Source of the DNA: Oscillospiraceae bacterium
GTDB lineage: Bacteria > Bacillota > Clostridia > Oscillospirales > Oscillospiraceae
Length of the DNA stretch: 16,072 nt
NCBI GenBank assembly: GCA_031266955.1
Contig: JAISAA010000140.1
Span: forward strand, 1 to 16,072
Direction of reading: 5' to 3'
Part shown: one piece after another, positions 1 through 6,196 of the stretch
Layout: each line of letters opens with the position of its first letter
Numbering within the stretch: position 1 is the stretch's first letter
Notes under the pieces: generated by a model
Told to the model about the DNA's origin: nothing
What the model saw: only the letters and a program-made list of their open reading frames with translations
Databases searched by the model: none
Position numbers and translations under genes: made by a program

Positions 1-195
1 ACCAAAAACGGCGAAGGCGATCTTGTGGTGATGGATATGGACACATATACCCGCCGCGAAAAGATGCTGAAATTGCGCGAAGAGCTGTTATCCGTTGAGG
101 AAGACCGCGCAGCCGGGATGTCAGGCGTAACGCCGGATGATTTAGAGAATTATCTGGACGCCGTTATCAGCGAGGCGGAGCATGACGCGGTATAA
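1..195 (+). CDS. Phd/YefM-type antitoxin, C-terminal part (cut by window edge)
   Basis: The frame is open from base 1 to a TAA at 193-195 and gives 64 residues. It begins with TKNGEGDLVVMDMDTY, which matches the 'I-T-x-N-G-x-x-x-x-V-(L/M)-(M/L)' strand and following helix typical of Phd/YefM antitoxins. An acidic C-terminal tail (SGVTPDDLENYLDAVIS) follows, of the sort that wraps around the cognate toxin. The stop lies inside the next gene, so the two reading frames overlap by 14 bases, a usual toxin-antitoxin layout. In this family the missing N-terminus would carry the DNA-binding and dimerisation part and autoregulate the operon. The family call rests on motif resemblance. Confidence 0.75.
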   Translation, partial: TKNGEGDLVVMDMDTYTRREKMLKLREELLSVEEDRAAGMSGVTPDDLENYLDAVISEAEHDAV

Positions 196-490
196 AGTAA
201 TAGTATCCGACCTCGCAAAGACAATGCTGGGGGCACACATTAAGTTTATAGCGCAAATCAACCCGTCCGCCGCCCGCGATACAAAAGCGAGGCTGCTTGC
301 CGCGATACGGTCACTTTCGGCAATGCCCGAGCGGTTCCCGTTCCTCGATGAGGAGTTCGTCCCACGGGGGAAATACCGCAAAATGTTTGTAGAGCGGTGG
401 TATTTGCTACTGTACCAAATCAAGGAGCAGACGGTTTACGTGGATTATATTGTGGACTGCCGTCAGGACTACGGCTGGCTGATAGATTGA
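182..490 (+). CDS. ParE/RelE-family toxin of a type II toxin-antitoxin pair
   Basis: The product is 102 residues, normal for the ParE/RelE plasmid-stabilisation fold. Diagnostic pieces are an N-terminal strand (YKVIVSDLAKTML), a long helix ending in an 'R..A.I.SL..MPERFPFL' segment, then the basic strand RGKYRKMFVERWYLLLYQI and the C-terminal strand TVYVDYIVDCRQDY. The 'MPERFP' and 'YRKM.V..YLLLY' blocks are the usual signature. Family members either cut mRNA on the ribosome (RelE) or poison gyrase (ParE). The sequence alone does not decide which, although the 'VDCRQDYGWL' ending is closer to ParE-like members. The ATG lies within the antitoxin gene and overlaps it by 14 bases, so translation is probably coupled. 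No promoter of its own is evident. Confidence 0.85.
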   Translation: MTRYKVIVSDLAKTMLGAHIKFIAQINPSAARDTKARLLAAIRSLSAMPERFPFLDEEFVPRGKYRKMFVERWYLLLYQIKEQTVYVDYIVDCRQDYGWLID

Positions 491-575
491 GATTAGTATG
501 ACGGAAACCCTCTCGGCCTAACTTAACTTCAACTGTATTGTCTTGCGTCAAAACGCTTACCATGTGAAAAAGCAC

Positions 576-604
576 TTGCAAACCGCCGCAGCATTGTATA
601 TAAT
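576..604 (+). promoter_or_regulatory. Sigma-A type promoter for the nuclease-like gene
   Basis: TTGCAA at 576-581 and a perfect TATAAT at 599-604 are separated by 17 bases. Transcription should start near 611, followed by a GAGGCGGTGAG ribosome-binding region ahead of the ATG at 628. The gene is therefore expressed independently of the toxin-antitoxin pair. Confidence 0.7.
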
Positions 605-627
605 ATCCCCACAGAGGCGGTGAGAAT

Positions 628-1476
628 ATGGACATCGAACCGATAAGCTGGCACCCCGGCTTCGCCGAGGGCCTGCGGGAAACCTACATCAAATACAGTG
701 ACGGGTTAGAGTTCAAGGACGAGTTCCAATTGACAAAAGAACCATTGCGAATAGACGTCGTAATAGTCAAAAAGCGTCCTGATTTGATTGTAGACACCGA
801 CACCGGGCGCATTTTCAGAGGGCACAACATCTTCGAGTACAAGAGCCCGAGCGATTACGCGTCAGTCAGCGACTTTCAGAAAAGCTGCGCCTACGTGTGG
901 CTGTACGCCGTCGAAAGCAAGGCTGATATTTTAGATATAACGCTGTCGTTCGTCGTGACGTCGCATCCGAAAGCGCTGCTCGACTATTGTAATAATCACT
1001 TGGGCTACGCGGTTGAAGAAAAGTATCCGGGCATACACTACGTAGCGGGCGGCGTTGTCCCGATACAGGTGATAGTGAGTCCAAAGCTGAGCGGCGATGA
1101 ATCGCTGTGGCTGGGAAGTCTGCGGACTGATTTGAACGCATCAGATATGGAAAAGCTATTGCGCGCGTCCGTAGAGCGTGCGGTGTACAAACGGCGACCG
1201 GCATTTTTGAACGTGATATTAGCGGCGAATCCGAACATTTTACAGGAGGTACGCGAAATGATAATGACACAAGGCTTGCGCGAGGCGCTGATAGACTTAG
1301 GGCTTGCCGCGGAATGGGAGCGGCAAGGCAAAACCGAGGGAAAAATCGAAGGTAAAATCGAAGGCGAGATCATCGGCGTCGAGCTGGCTGTAGACCTGTT
1401 CAAAAAGGGCTATACGCCGGACGAAATAGAACGGATGCTCGCGGATGGTTCCCTGTTGCTCGGCGACGGGGAATAA
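628..1476 (+). CDS. Rpn/PD-(D/E)XK nuclease-like family protein
   Basis: This 282-residue protein resembles the broad group of PD-(D/E)XK nuclease family proteins (Rpn/'transposase-associated') common in Clostridia. The catalytic core is suggested by LRIDVVIVKK (Asp43) followed by HNIFEYKSPSDY (Glu70-Tyr-Lys72), that is D...E-x-K. A helix with a conserved-looking SCAYVWLYA segment comes next. The C-terminus carries a hydrophilic repeat GKTEGKIEGKIEGEI (about residues 233-248), then a helical tail with YTPDEIERMLADG, an ending I associate with this group. The start ATG follows GAGGCGGTGAG at 614-624. Family members act as DNA nucleases that can promote recombination or defend against phage. 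Here only the motif is visible, and the biological role is inferred weakly. It sits beside a toxin-antitoxin pair, in a small accessory patch. Confidence 0.6.
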   Translation: MDIEPISWHPGFAEGLRETYIKYSDGLEFKDEFQLTKEPLRIDVVIVKKRPDLIVDTDTGRIFRGHNIFEYKSPSDYASVSDFQKSCAYVWLYAVESKADILDITLSFVVTSHPKALLDYCNNHLGYAVEEKYPGIHYVAGGVVPIQVIVSPKLSGDESLWLGSLRTDLNASDMEKLLRASVERAVYKRRPAFLNVILAANPNILQEVREMIMTQGLREALIDLGLAAEWERQGKTEGKIEGKIEGEIIGVELAVDLFKKGYTPDEIERMLADGSLLLGDGE

Positions 1477-1521
1477 TCGGCATACTCTGGTACGCCGCGT
1501 AAATTTGTAACTAATCGCGAG

Positions 1522-1550
1522 TTGCTCTTATTCGGCGTCGCGTTTATTAA
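1522..1550 (+). promoter_or_regulatory. Candidate promoter for ahcY-wecB
   Basis: TTGCTC (1522-1527) and TATTAA (1545-1550) stand 17 bases apart, about 70 bases before the ahcY start. The -10 is imperfect. A short dyad, ATATC-TCCC-GATAT, lies in the transcribed leader just downstream. AAAGGAG ahead of the ATG at 1617 is a good ribosome-binding site. Confidence 0.45.
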
Positions 1551-1616
1551 AACATCCCGGATATCTCCCGATATGGAAGACATTCGGAAGGACTTCTGAT
1601 AAAAGGAGCTATACAA

Positions 1617-2861
1617 ATGCCTGAAATACGCGATATTTCTCTTGCCGAATCCGGTGAGCGCAAGATAGAGTGGGCGGCGCGCAATATGCCGCTGCTCTCG
1701 CAAATAGCCGCAGAATTCGAGCGCGCAAAGCCGTTTCACGGTGTAAAGATAGCGCTTTCGGTACATATGGAGGCCAAGACGGCGTATCTGTGCCGCGTGC
1801 TGGAGCTCGGCGGGGCGGAAATGCACGTCACCGGCTGCAACCCGCTGTCCACGCAGGACGACGTGGCGGCGGCGCTCGCCCGCGGCGGTATCGACGTGTA
1901 CGCGTATCACGCCGCCTCGCCCGAAGAATATGAGCGGCACCTGACCGCCGTGCTGAGCGCAGGCCCGGATATCATAATCGACGACGGCGGCGATCTCGTT
2001 AATCTGCTCCACACAAAGCTGACGCGCTTCCTGCCCGGCGTGATCGGAGGCTGTGAGGAGACGACGACGGGCGTGATCCGCCTGCGCGCGATGGAGCGCG
2101 ACGGCGCGCTCCGCTTCCCGATGCTTGCCGTGAACAACGCGCGCTGCAAATACCTTTTCGACAACCGCTACGGCACGGGGCAGTCGGTATGGGACGGGAT
2201 AAACCGCACGACGAATCTGATAGTCGCCGGGAAAAACGCAGTCGTCGCGGGCTACGGCTGGTGTGGCCGAGGTATCGCGATGCGCGCGAAGGGCTTTGGC
2301 GCGCGCGTCATCGTCACGGAGATCGACCCGGTCAAGGCGCTTGAAGCGGAGATGGACGGCTTTGACGTTATGCCGATGGAGCGCGCCGCCGCCGAGGGCG
2401 ATATATTCGTCACGGCGACGGGCTGCCGCGGCGTGATCGACGGACGGCATTTCGGGAAATTGAAGGACGGCGCGGTTTTATGCAACGCCGGGCATTTTAA
2501 CGTTGAGATCGCGATGGACGAGCTTGAGGCCGCCGCCGTATCGAAATACGAGGCGCGCCAAAATATAACGGGCTATGAATTGAAGAACGGGCGCCATATC
2601 TTCATAATAGCGGAGGGCAGGCTCGTCAACCTCGCCTCCGGAGACGGGCACCCGGCGGAAATTATGGATATGAGCTTCGCCATTCAAGCGCTTTCGGCAC
2701 GATTTTTGCTCGAAAACAGAGAAAAGCTTAAAATCGGAGTCTATGATGTTCCGGAGGAGATCGACGGAGACGTCGCCCGGCGCAAGCTGAAATCTTCCGG
2801 GCTGTCCATAGATGTACTGACGCCGGAGCAGGAGACGTACCTCAGAAGCTGGGATTTGTAA
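1617..2861 (+). CDS. ahcY: S-adenosylhomocysteine hydrolase (adenosylhomocysteinase), short form
   Basis: It splits S-adenosylhomocysteine to adenosine and homocysteine, removing the inhibitory product of methyltransferases, in the cytoplasm with bound NAD. At 414 residues it matches the short bacterial/archaeal form, which lacks the ~40-residue insert of longer homologues. Visible motifs: LSVHMEAKTA, a DDGGD substrate-site motif, GGCEETTTGVIRL, the catalytic NNARCKYLFDNRYGTGQS block with Lys178 and Asp182, the NAD-binding G212-Y-G-W-C-G217 Rossmann loop followed by ARVIVTEIDP, and NAGHFNVEI. The start ATG follows an AAAGGAG site with proper spacing. wecB begins 17 bases after the stop, so the two are probably cotranscribed. 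No Met-cycle partner such as a nucleosidase or methyltransferase is next to it. Confidence 0.96.
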   Translation: MPEIRDISLAESGERKIEWAARNMPLLSQIAAEFERAKPFHGVKIALSVHMEAKTAYLCRVLELGGAEMHVTGCNPLSTQDDVAAALARGGIDVYAYHAASPEEYERHLTAVLSAGPDIIIDDGGDLVNLLHTKLTRFLPGVIGGCEETTTGVIRLRAMERDGALRFPMLAVNNARCKYLFDNRYGTGQSVWDGINRTTNLIVAGKNAVVAGYGWCGRGIAMRAKGFGARVIVTEIDPVKALEAEMDGFDVMPMERAAAEGDIFVTATGCRGVIDGRHFGKLKDGAVLCNAGHFNVEIAMDELEAAAVSKYEARQNITGYELKNGRHIFIIAEGRLVNLASGDGHPAEIMDMSFAIQALSARFLLENREKLKIGVYDVPEEIDGDVARRKLKSSGLSIDVLTPEQETYLRSWDL

Positions 2862-2878
2862 CAAGGAGAGGATTCGCG

Positions 2879-3976
2879 ATGAAAAAAATCACTCTCGTAT
2901 TCGGCACGCGCCCCGAGGCCGTAAAAATGTGTCCGCTCGTGAAAGAACTGAAAGACCGCGCGGACAAATTTGAAACGCGCGTCGTCGTCACGGGGCAGCA
3001 CCGCGAAATGCTCGACCAGGTGCTCGCGGCGTTCGGCGTCGCGCCCGACCGCGATCTTGATATTATGAGCGACAGCCAAACGCTTTTCGATATTACGCAG
3101 CGCGCCTCGGACGGTATGAGAGCAGAGCTTGAAGAAAACCGCCCGGACGCGCTTTTGGTACATGGGGACACGACGACGGCGTTCGCGTCCGCGCTCGCGG
3201 CGTTTTATCTCGAAATCCCAGTCGGCCACGTCGAGGCGGGGCTGCGCACGTATGACATCGCGGCGCCGTTCCCCGAGGAATTCAACAGGCAGGCGATAGA
3301 CATCGTCTCGCGCTGGTCCTTCGCGCCGACGGAAGCGACGCGCGAAAATCTTATACGCGAAGGCAAGGCCCCCGGCACGGTTTTCGTCACGGGCAATACG
3401 GAGCTTGACGCGCTGCGCTTCACCGTGCGCGAGACCTACGTTCACCCGGAGCTCGATTGGGCGTCCGGCTCGCGCCTCGTTTTGATGACGGCGCACAGGC
3501 GGGAGAATCTCGGCGTTATGAGAGAGATTTTTACCGCGGTCAGGCGCGTTTTGGATGAGCGGGAGGATGTGAAGATAATCTATCCCGTGCATCTGAATCC
3601 CGCGGTGCGGGACGCGGCGCGGGAGGTGTTGGGGAATCATCCGCGCGTGCGGCTTATCGACCCGTTAGGCGTTGTGGATTTTCACAACTTCATCGCGCGC
3701 TCATATCTTGTCCTGACGGATTCCGGCGGGATACAGGAGGCCGCCCCGGCGCTCGGCAGACCTGTCATTGTACTCCGCGACACGACGGAGAGGCCGGAGG
3801 GCGTCGCCGCGGGGACACTGAGGCTCGCGGGGACGAATGGGGATAGCGTTTACCGCGAATTCTTGCGCCTGCTCGACGACGCGGCGCTGTACGAGCAAAT
3901 GTCAAAAGCGCCGAACCCGTACGGTGACGGCTTCGCGGCAAAGTATATCGCTGATATTTTAGAAGCGCGGCTTTAA
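2879..3976 (+). CDS. wecB: UDP-N-acetylglucosamine 2-epimerase (non-hydrolysing)
   Basis: It interconverts UDP-GlcNAc and UDP-ManNAc, supplying ManNAc units for teichoic-acid linkage units, capsule or secondary cell-wall polymers. The 365-residue length is standard. Motifs in order: GTRPEAVKMCPLV (9-21), VTGQHREML (38-45), VHGDTTTAF with Asp97, GHVEAGLRT with Glu119, PFPEEFNRQAI with Glu133, HRREN with His206, and the UDP-binding LTDSGGIQEAAPALGRPVIVLRDTTERPE (about 279-307). The Asp/Glu/Glu/His set matches the catalytic residues of E. coli WecB. AAGGAGAGG precedes the ATG. The gene follows ahcY by 17 bases and ends 12 bases from the convergent CapA gene. Because SLH proteins bind pyruvylated secondary polymers built from ManNAc-containing sugars in Gram-positives, this gene may support anchoring of the SLH protease in this window, though that link is inferred. 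Confidence 0.96.
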   Translation: MKKITLVFGTRPEAVKMCPLVKELKDRADKFETRVVVTGQHREMLDQVLAAFGVAPDRDLDIMSDSQTLFDITQRASDGMRAELEENRPDALLVHGDTTTAFASALAAFYLEIPVGHVEAGLRTYDIAAPFPEEFNRQAIDIVSRWSFAPTEATRENLIREGKAPGTVFVTGNTELDALRFTVRETYVHPELDWASGSRLVLMTAHRRENLGVMREIFTAVRRVLDEREDVKIIYPVHLNPAVRDAAREVLGNHPRVRLIDPLGVVDFHNFIARSYLVLTDSGGIQEAAPALGRPVIVLRDTTERPEGVAAGTLRLAGTNGDSVYREFLRLLDDAALYEQMSKAPNPYGDGFAAKYIADILEARL

Positions 3977-3988
3977 GCGCGCGCCGCG

Positions 3989-5107
3989 CTATTCCGCGGC
4001 CTTTTCTATGAGTGTGCCGTCCGCGTCAAATTCGCAGTTGTAGGACAGCGCGCTCCATTTTCCAAGCAAAGCGAGCGCGTCGTCACCCTCGGCGGCGTAT
4101 GTCAGCGTGCCCGTCATTCGGCAGGGCACGGCGCGGAGCGTGACGTTTTTCCCGTCGAGCGTAATAAACAGCGCCGCCGTTTCCGGATTGCGCGAATTGA
4201 AGATGAAATTCCCGAGGCTGTAGACGATAGGCTTGCCGTTGTAATATTCAAAGCTCTGTATGATGTGCGGGTGCGACCCGATGACGACGTCCGCGCCGAG
4301 GTCGATCAGGGTGTGCGCCGTGTGCTTTTGGACGTCGTTCGGGCGCGCGTCTCGCTCTATGCCCCAGTGCATATATACGATTATATAATCACAGGTCTCG
4401 CGCACAGCGCGGATGCCTTCGGCGAGCGCGCCGAGATTTTTAGGGTCCTTTGTTACGAGCTGCCCGGCCTTGTCCGTCCCCGCCGTCCAGGAGGCCGCGG
4501 GGAGAATTTGATTCGACGCGAAAAACGCTATCCTGCGCCCTCCGGCCTCCGCGATATACGGCGCGGCGGCCTCGGATAAATCATAGCCCGCGCCGAACGG
4601 CGTGATACCGTACTCGCGCGCGTGTTCGAGCGTGTCGTAAAACGCATCCCGGCCGTAGTCGAGCGTATGATTGTTCGCGAGCGAAGCCGCGTCTATGCCG
4701 AGATGGTCGCGCAAAAACGCGAGATTTTCCGGCGGGGAGCGGAACGTGTACGTTTTATCAGCCGGACTGCCGCGCTCCGAAACGGATGTTTCGAGATTTA
4801 TTACCGCGACGTCCGCCTCGCGGAACATTTCAGCCGTGCGCCCGTCGAGCACGGCGTCGTATTCCCCGGCGGCGATGCGCGGGCCTATTTTCTCGCCCGT
4901 CAGAACATCGCCCGCGACGGCGATCACAACCGGCGGCGGGGGAGGCGCGGGCTTGATCTCCGGCTTAGGGCGGCGTATTGCTTCGGTGGGTTCCGGGATA
5001 TGGACCGGCTCCGGCGAAGGGGCCGGCGCGGAAATGCCGGCCAGCGCGGCGATAAGCGCCGTTACAACGGCGGTTACGGCAAATATACGGCGTTTTGCAG
5101 GCTTCAC
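3989..5107 (-). CDS. CapA-family (poly-gamma-glutamate capsule type) metallophosphatase, membrane-anchored
   Basis: This 372-residue protein has a basic N-terminus (KPAKRR), one hydrophobic segment (about residues 9-28) that is a signal anchor, a Pro-rich linker with a run of five Pro near 55-59, and then a PGA_cap metallophosphoesterase-like domain (about 60-335). Metal-site motifs are GDV (66-68), INLETSV (Asn104-Glu106), LANNHTLDYG (Asn145-Asn-His147), MHWGIE, GSHPHIIQ and YSLGNF. Family members include CapA/PgsA, required for poly-gamma-glutamate synthesis or export, but most have unknown substrates and no capBC genes are nearby. The start is GTG, supported by GGAGGTGA seven bases upstream; no suitable in-frame ATG exists. 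It is divergent from the nucleotidyltransferase gene and convergent with wecB. Confidence 0.9.
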   Translation of the reverse strand: MKPAKRRIFAVTAVVTALIAALAGISAPAPSPEPVHIPEPTEAIRRPKPEIKPAPPPPPVVIAVAGDVLTGEKIGPRIAAGEYDAVLDGRTAEMFREADVAVINLETSVSERGSPADKTYTFRSPPENLAFLRDHLGIDAASLANNHTLDYGRDAFYDTLEHAREYGITPFGAGYDLSEAAAPYIAEAGGRRIAFFASNQILPAASWTAGTDKAGQLVTKDPKNLGALAEGIRAVRETCDYIIVYMHWGIERDARPNDVQKHTAHTLIDLGADVVIGSHPHIIQSFEYYNGKPIVYSLGNFIFNSRNPETAALFITLDGKNVTLRAVPCRMTGTLTYAAEGDDALALLGKWSALSYNCEFDADGTLIEKAAE

Positions 5108-5136
5108 GCTTCACCTCCGAACGATTTCATACGGCG

Positions 5137-5165
5137 ATTATACAGTGTTTTTGAAAAAACCGCAA
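5137..5165 (-). promoter_or_regulatory. Promoter for the CapA-family gene
   Basis: On the minus strand TTGCGG (plus coordinates 5160-5165) and a perfect TATAAT (5137-5142) are 17 bases apart. The -10 lies about 30 bases before the GTG start, giving a short leader that contains the GGAGGTGA ribosome-binding site. Confidence 0.7.
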
Positions 5166-5236
5166 GACCTCATACGCGTCATTTTTTGTCTTTTATACTG
5201 ACTATTTGTAAAAAGTGCGCATTTTGCGTAAAACGC

Positions 5237-5265
5237 TTGCGCATTTATCGGGTAAAGAGTATAAT
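5237..5265 (+). promoter_or_regulatory. Promoter for the nucleotidyltransferase-like gene, overlapped by a dyad
   Basis: TTGCGC at 5237-5242 and TATAAT at 5260-5265 are 17 bases apart, 55 bases before the ATG at 5321. An imperfect nested dyad covers the -35 region: TGCGCA at 5216-5221 and 5238-5243 flank GCGT-AAA-ACGC at 5226-5236. This could be an operator. Confidence 0.6.
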
Positions 5266-5320
5266 AAAAACAGAAAAATTTTCCCGGCAAATAAAAACTG
5301 AAATGGAGCGGGGGTTTACA

Positions 5321-6112
5321 ATGATCACAAGTGCGCAGCAGAGGTTTATCAACAAGGCGTCGCCGACGCTGGAAAAGGACAAAAGGTTCGCGGGAGTCGC
5401 GCTCGGCGGCTCATACATAAAGAGGGAGGAGATGGACGAATTCTCAGGGCTCGACTTTATGTTAGCGGTGCGGGACGAGTTTTGGGAGGACGTCCTGCGG
5501 GACCGCGTAAAAATAGCGGAGGGGCTCGGGACGCTGCTCGCGAGCTTCACGGGGGAGCACATCCAACGCCCTGACCTGCTTATCTGCCTTTATGACGACC
5601 CGTTGATGCACGTCGATCTCAACTTCACCAAGCTCTCTGACGTGGGGGAGCGTTACGACGATCCGGTCATACTCTTTCAATCAGCCTCCGGGCTGGCGGA
5701 GGAGCTGGCGCGGCGTCCGGCGAAAGTGCCTACGCCGGATTTGCAGTGGTTTGAGGATCGGTTCTGGATATGGGTGCATTTCATAACGACGCGCGTCGGG
5801 CGCGGAGAGCTGTTTGACGCCATCGACTCGCTCGGCTTTCTGCGGCTGAACGTGCTCGGGCCGCTTATCAGTATGAAAAACGGTTACCCGCCGCGCGGCG
5901 TCCGTCACATAGAGCGCGACTGCCCGGGGGAGGCGGAAATGCTCGCCGAGACGCTCGCCGAATACAACGCGAAAAGCTGCATACGCGCGCTTAAAGCGGC
6001 GGCGAACCTGTACATATCGCTGCGCGGCGTCAACAAAGCGAGCCTGTTTCTGCGCGACAAGGCGGAAAGCCGCGCGCTGCGCTATCTGAACGCTATATCG
6101 GAACGGATATGA
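5321..6112 (+). CDS. Nucleotidyltransferase-fold protein, aminoglycoside adenylyltransferase-like, with altered catalytic motif
   Basis: The protein is 263 residues from the ATG at 5321, chosen because GGAGCGGGGG ends shortly before it; the ATG at 5303 would precede that site, and the frame further upstream lies antisense to capA. The N-terminus has the nucleotidyltransferase signature: AGVALGGS (Gly29-Gly-Ser31), then EEMDEFSGLDFML. A helical second half with FTGEHIQRPDLLICLYDDPLMHVDLNF follows. The fold is that of a group of ~260-residue Clostridia proteins related to streptomycin/lincosamide adenylyltransferases and often misannotated as oxalate:formate antiporters. The usual Asp-x-Asp metal pair reads Gly43-Leu-Asp45 here, so one metal ligand seems missing. 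Substrate is unknown and the resistance function is unproven. A terminator follows. Confidence 0.7.
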   Translation: MITSAQQRFINKASPTLEKDKRFAGVALGGSYIKREEMDEFSGLDFMLAVRDEFWEDVLRDRVKIAEGLGTLLASFTGEHIQRPDLLICLYDDPLMHVDLNFTKLSDVGERYDDPVILFQSASGLAEELARRPAKVPTPDLQWFEDRFWIWVHFITTRVGRGELFDAIDSLGFLRLNVLGPLISMKNGYPPRGVRHIERDCPGEAEMLAETLAEYNAKSCIRALKAAANLYISLRGVNKASLFLRDKAESRALRYLNAISERI

Positions 6113-6134
6113 TTTGCGCGAAAATATAATACAC

Positions 6135-6176
6135 GGACGCCGGGAGAAATATTCATCTTCCGGCGTCCTTTATTTT
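6135..6176. terminator. Bidirectional intrinsic terminator between convergent genes
   Basis: GGACGCCGG (6135-6143) pairs with CCGGCGTCC (6160-6168), extendable inward by GAGA/TCTT with one wobble to a 13-base-pair stem. TTTATTTT follows on the plus strand. On the minus strand the same stem is followed, after GTG, by a T/A-rich run (TATTATATTTT). It serves the nucleotidyltransferase gene and probably the surface-protein operon. Confidence 0.85.
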
Positions 6177-6196
6177 GCGATTTTTACCGCGGAGTA

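Noticed and set aside
1477..1616. SAH-sensing riboswitch before ahcY
   Set aside because: The ~70-base leader has only a short five-base-pair dyad and lacks the conserved SAH-riboswitch core.
2741..3640. 299-codon minus-strand frame across wecB
   Set aside because: It is antisense to a gene with all catalytic motifs; its Arg-rich composition is typical of a shadow frame.
4622..5320. Long upstream extension of the nucleotidyltransferase frame
   Set aside because: It runs antisense through capA and across two TATAAT promoters. A proper SD and ATG occur at 5306-5323, and the extension has no family-like sequence.
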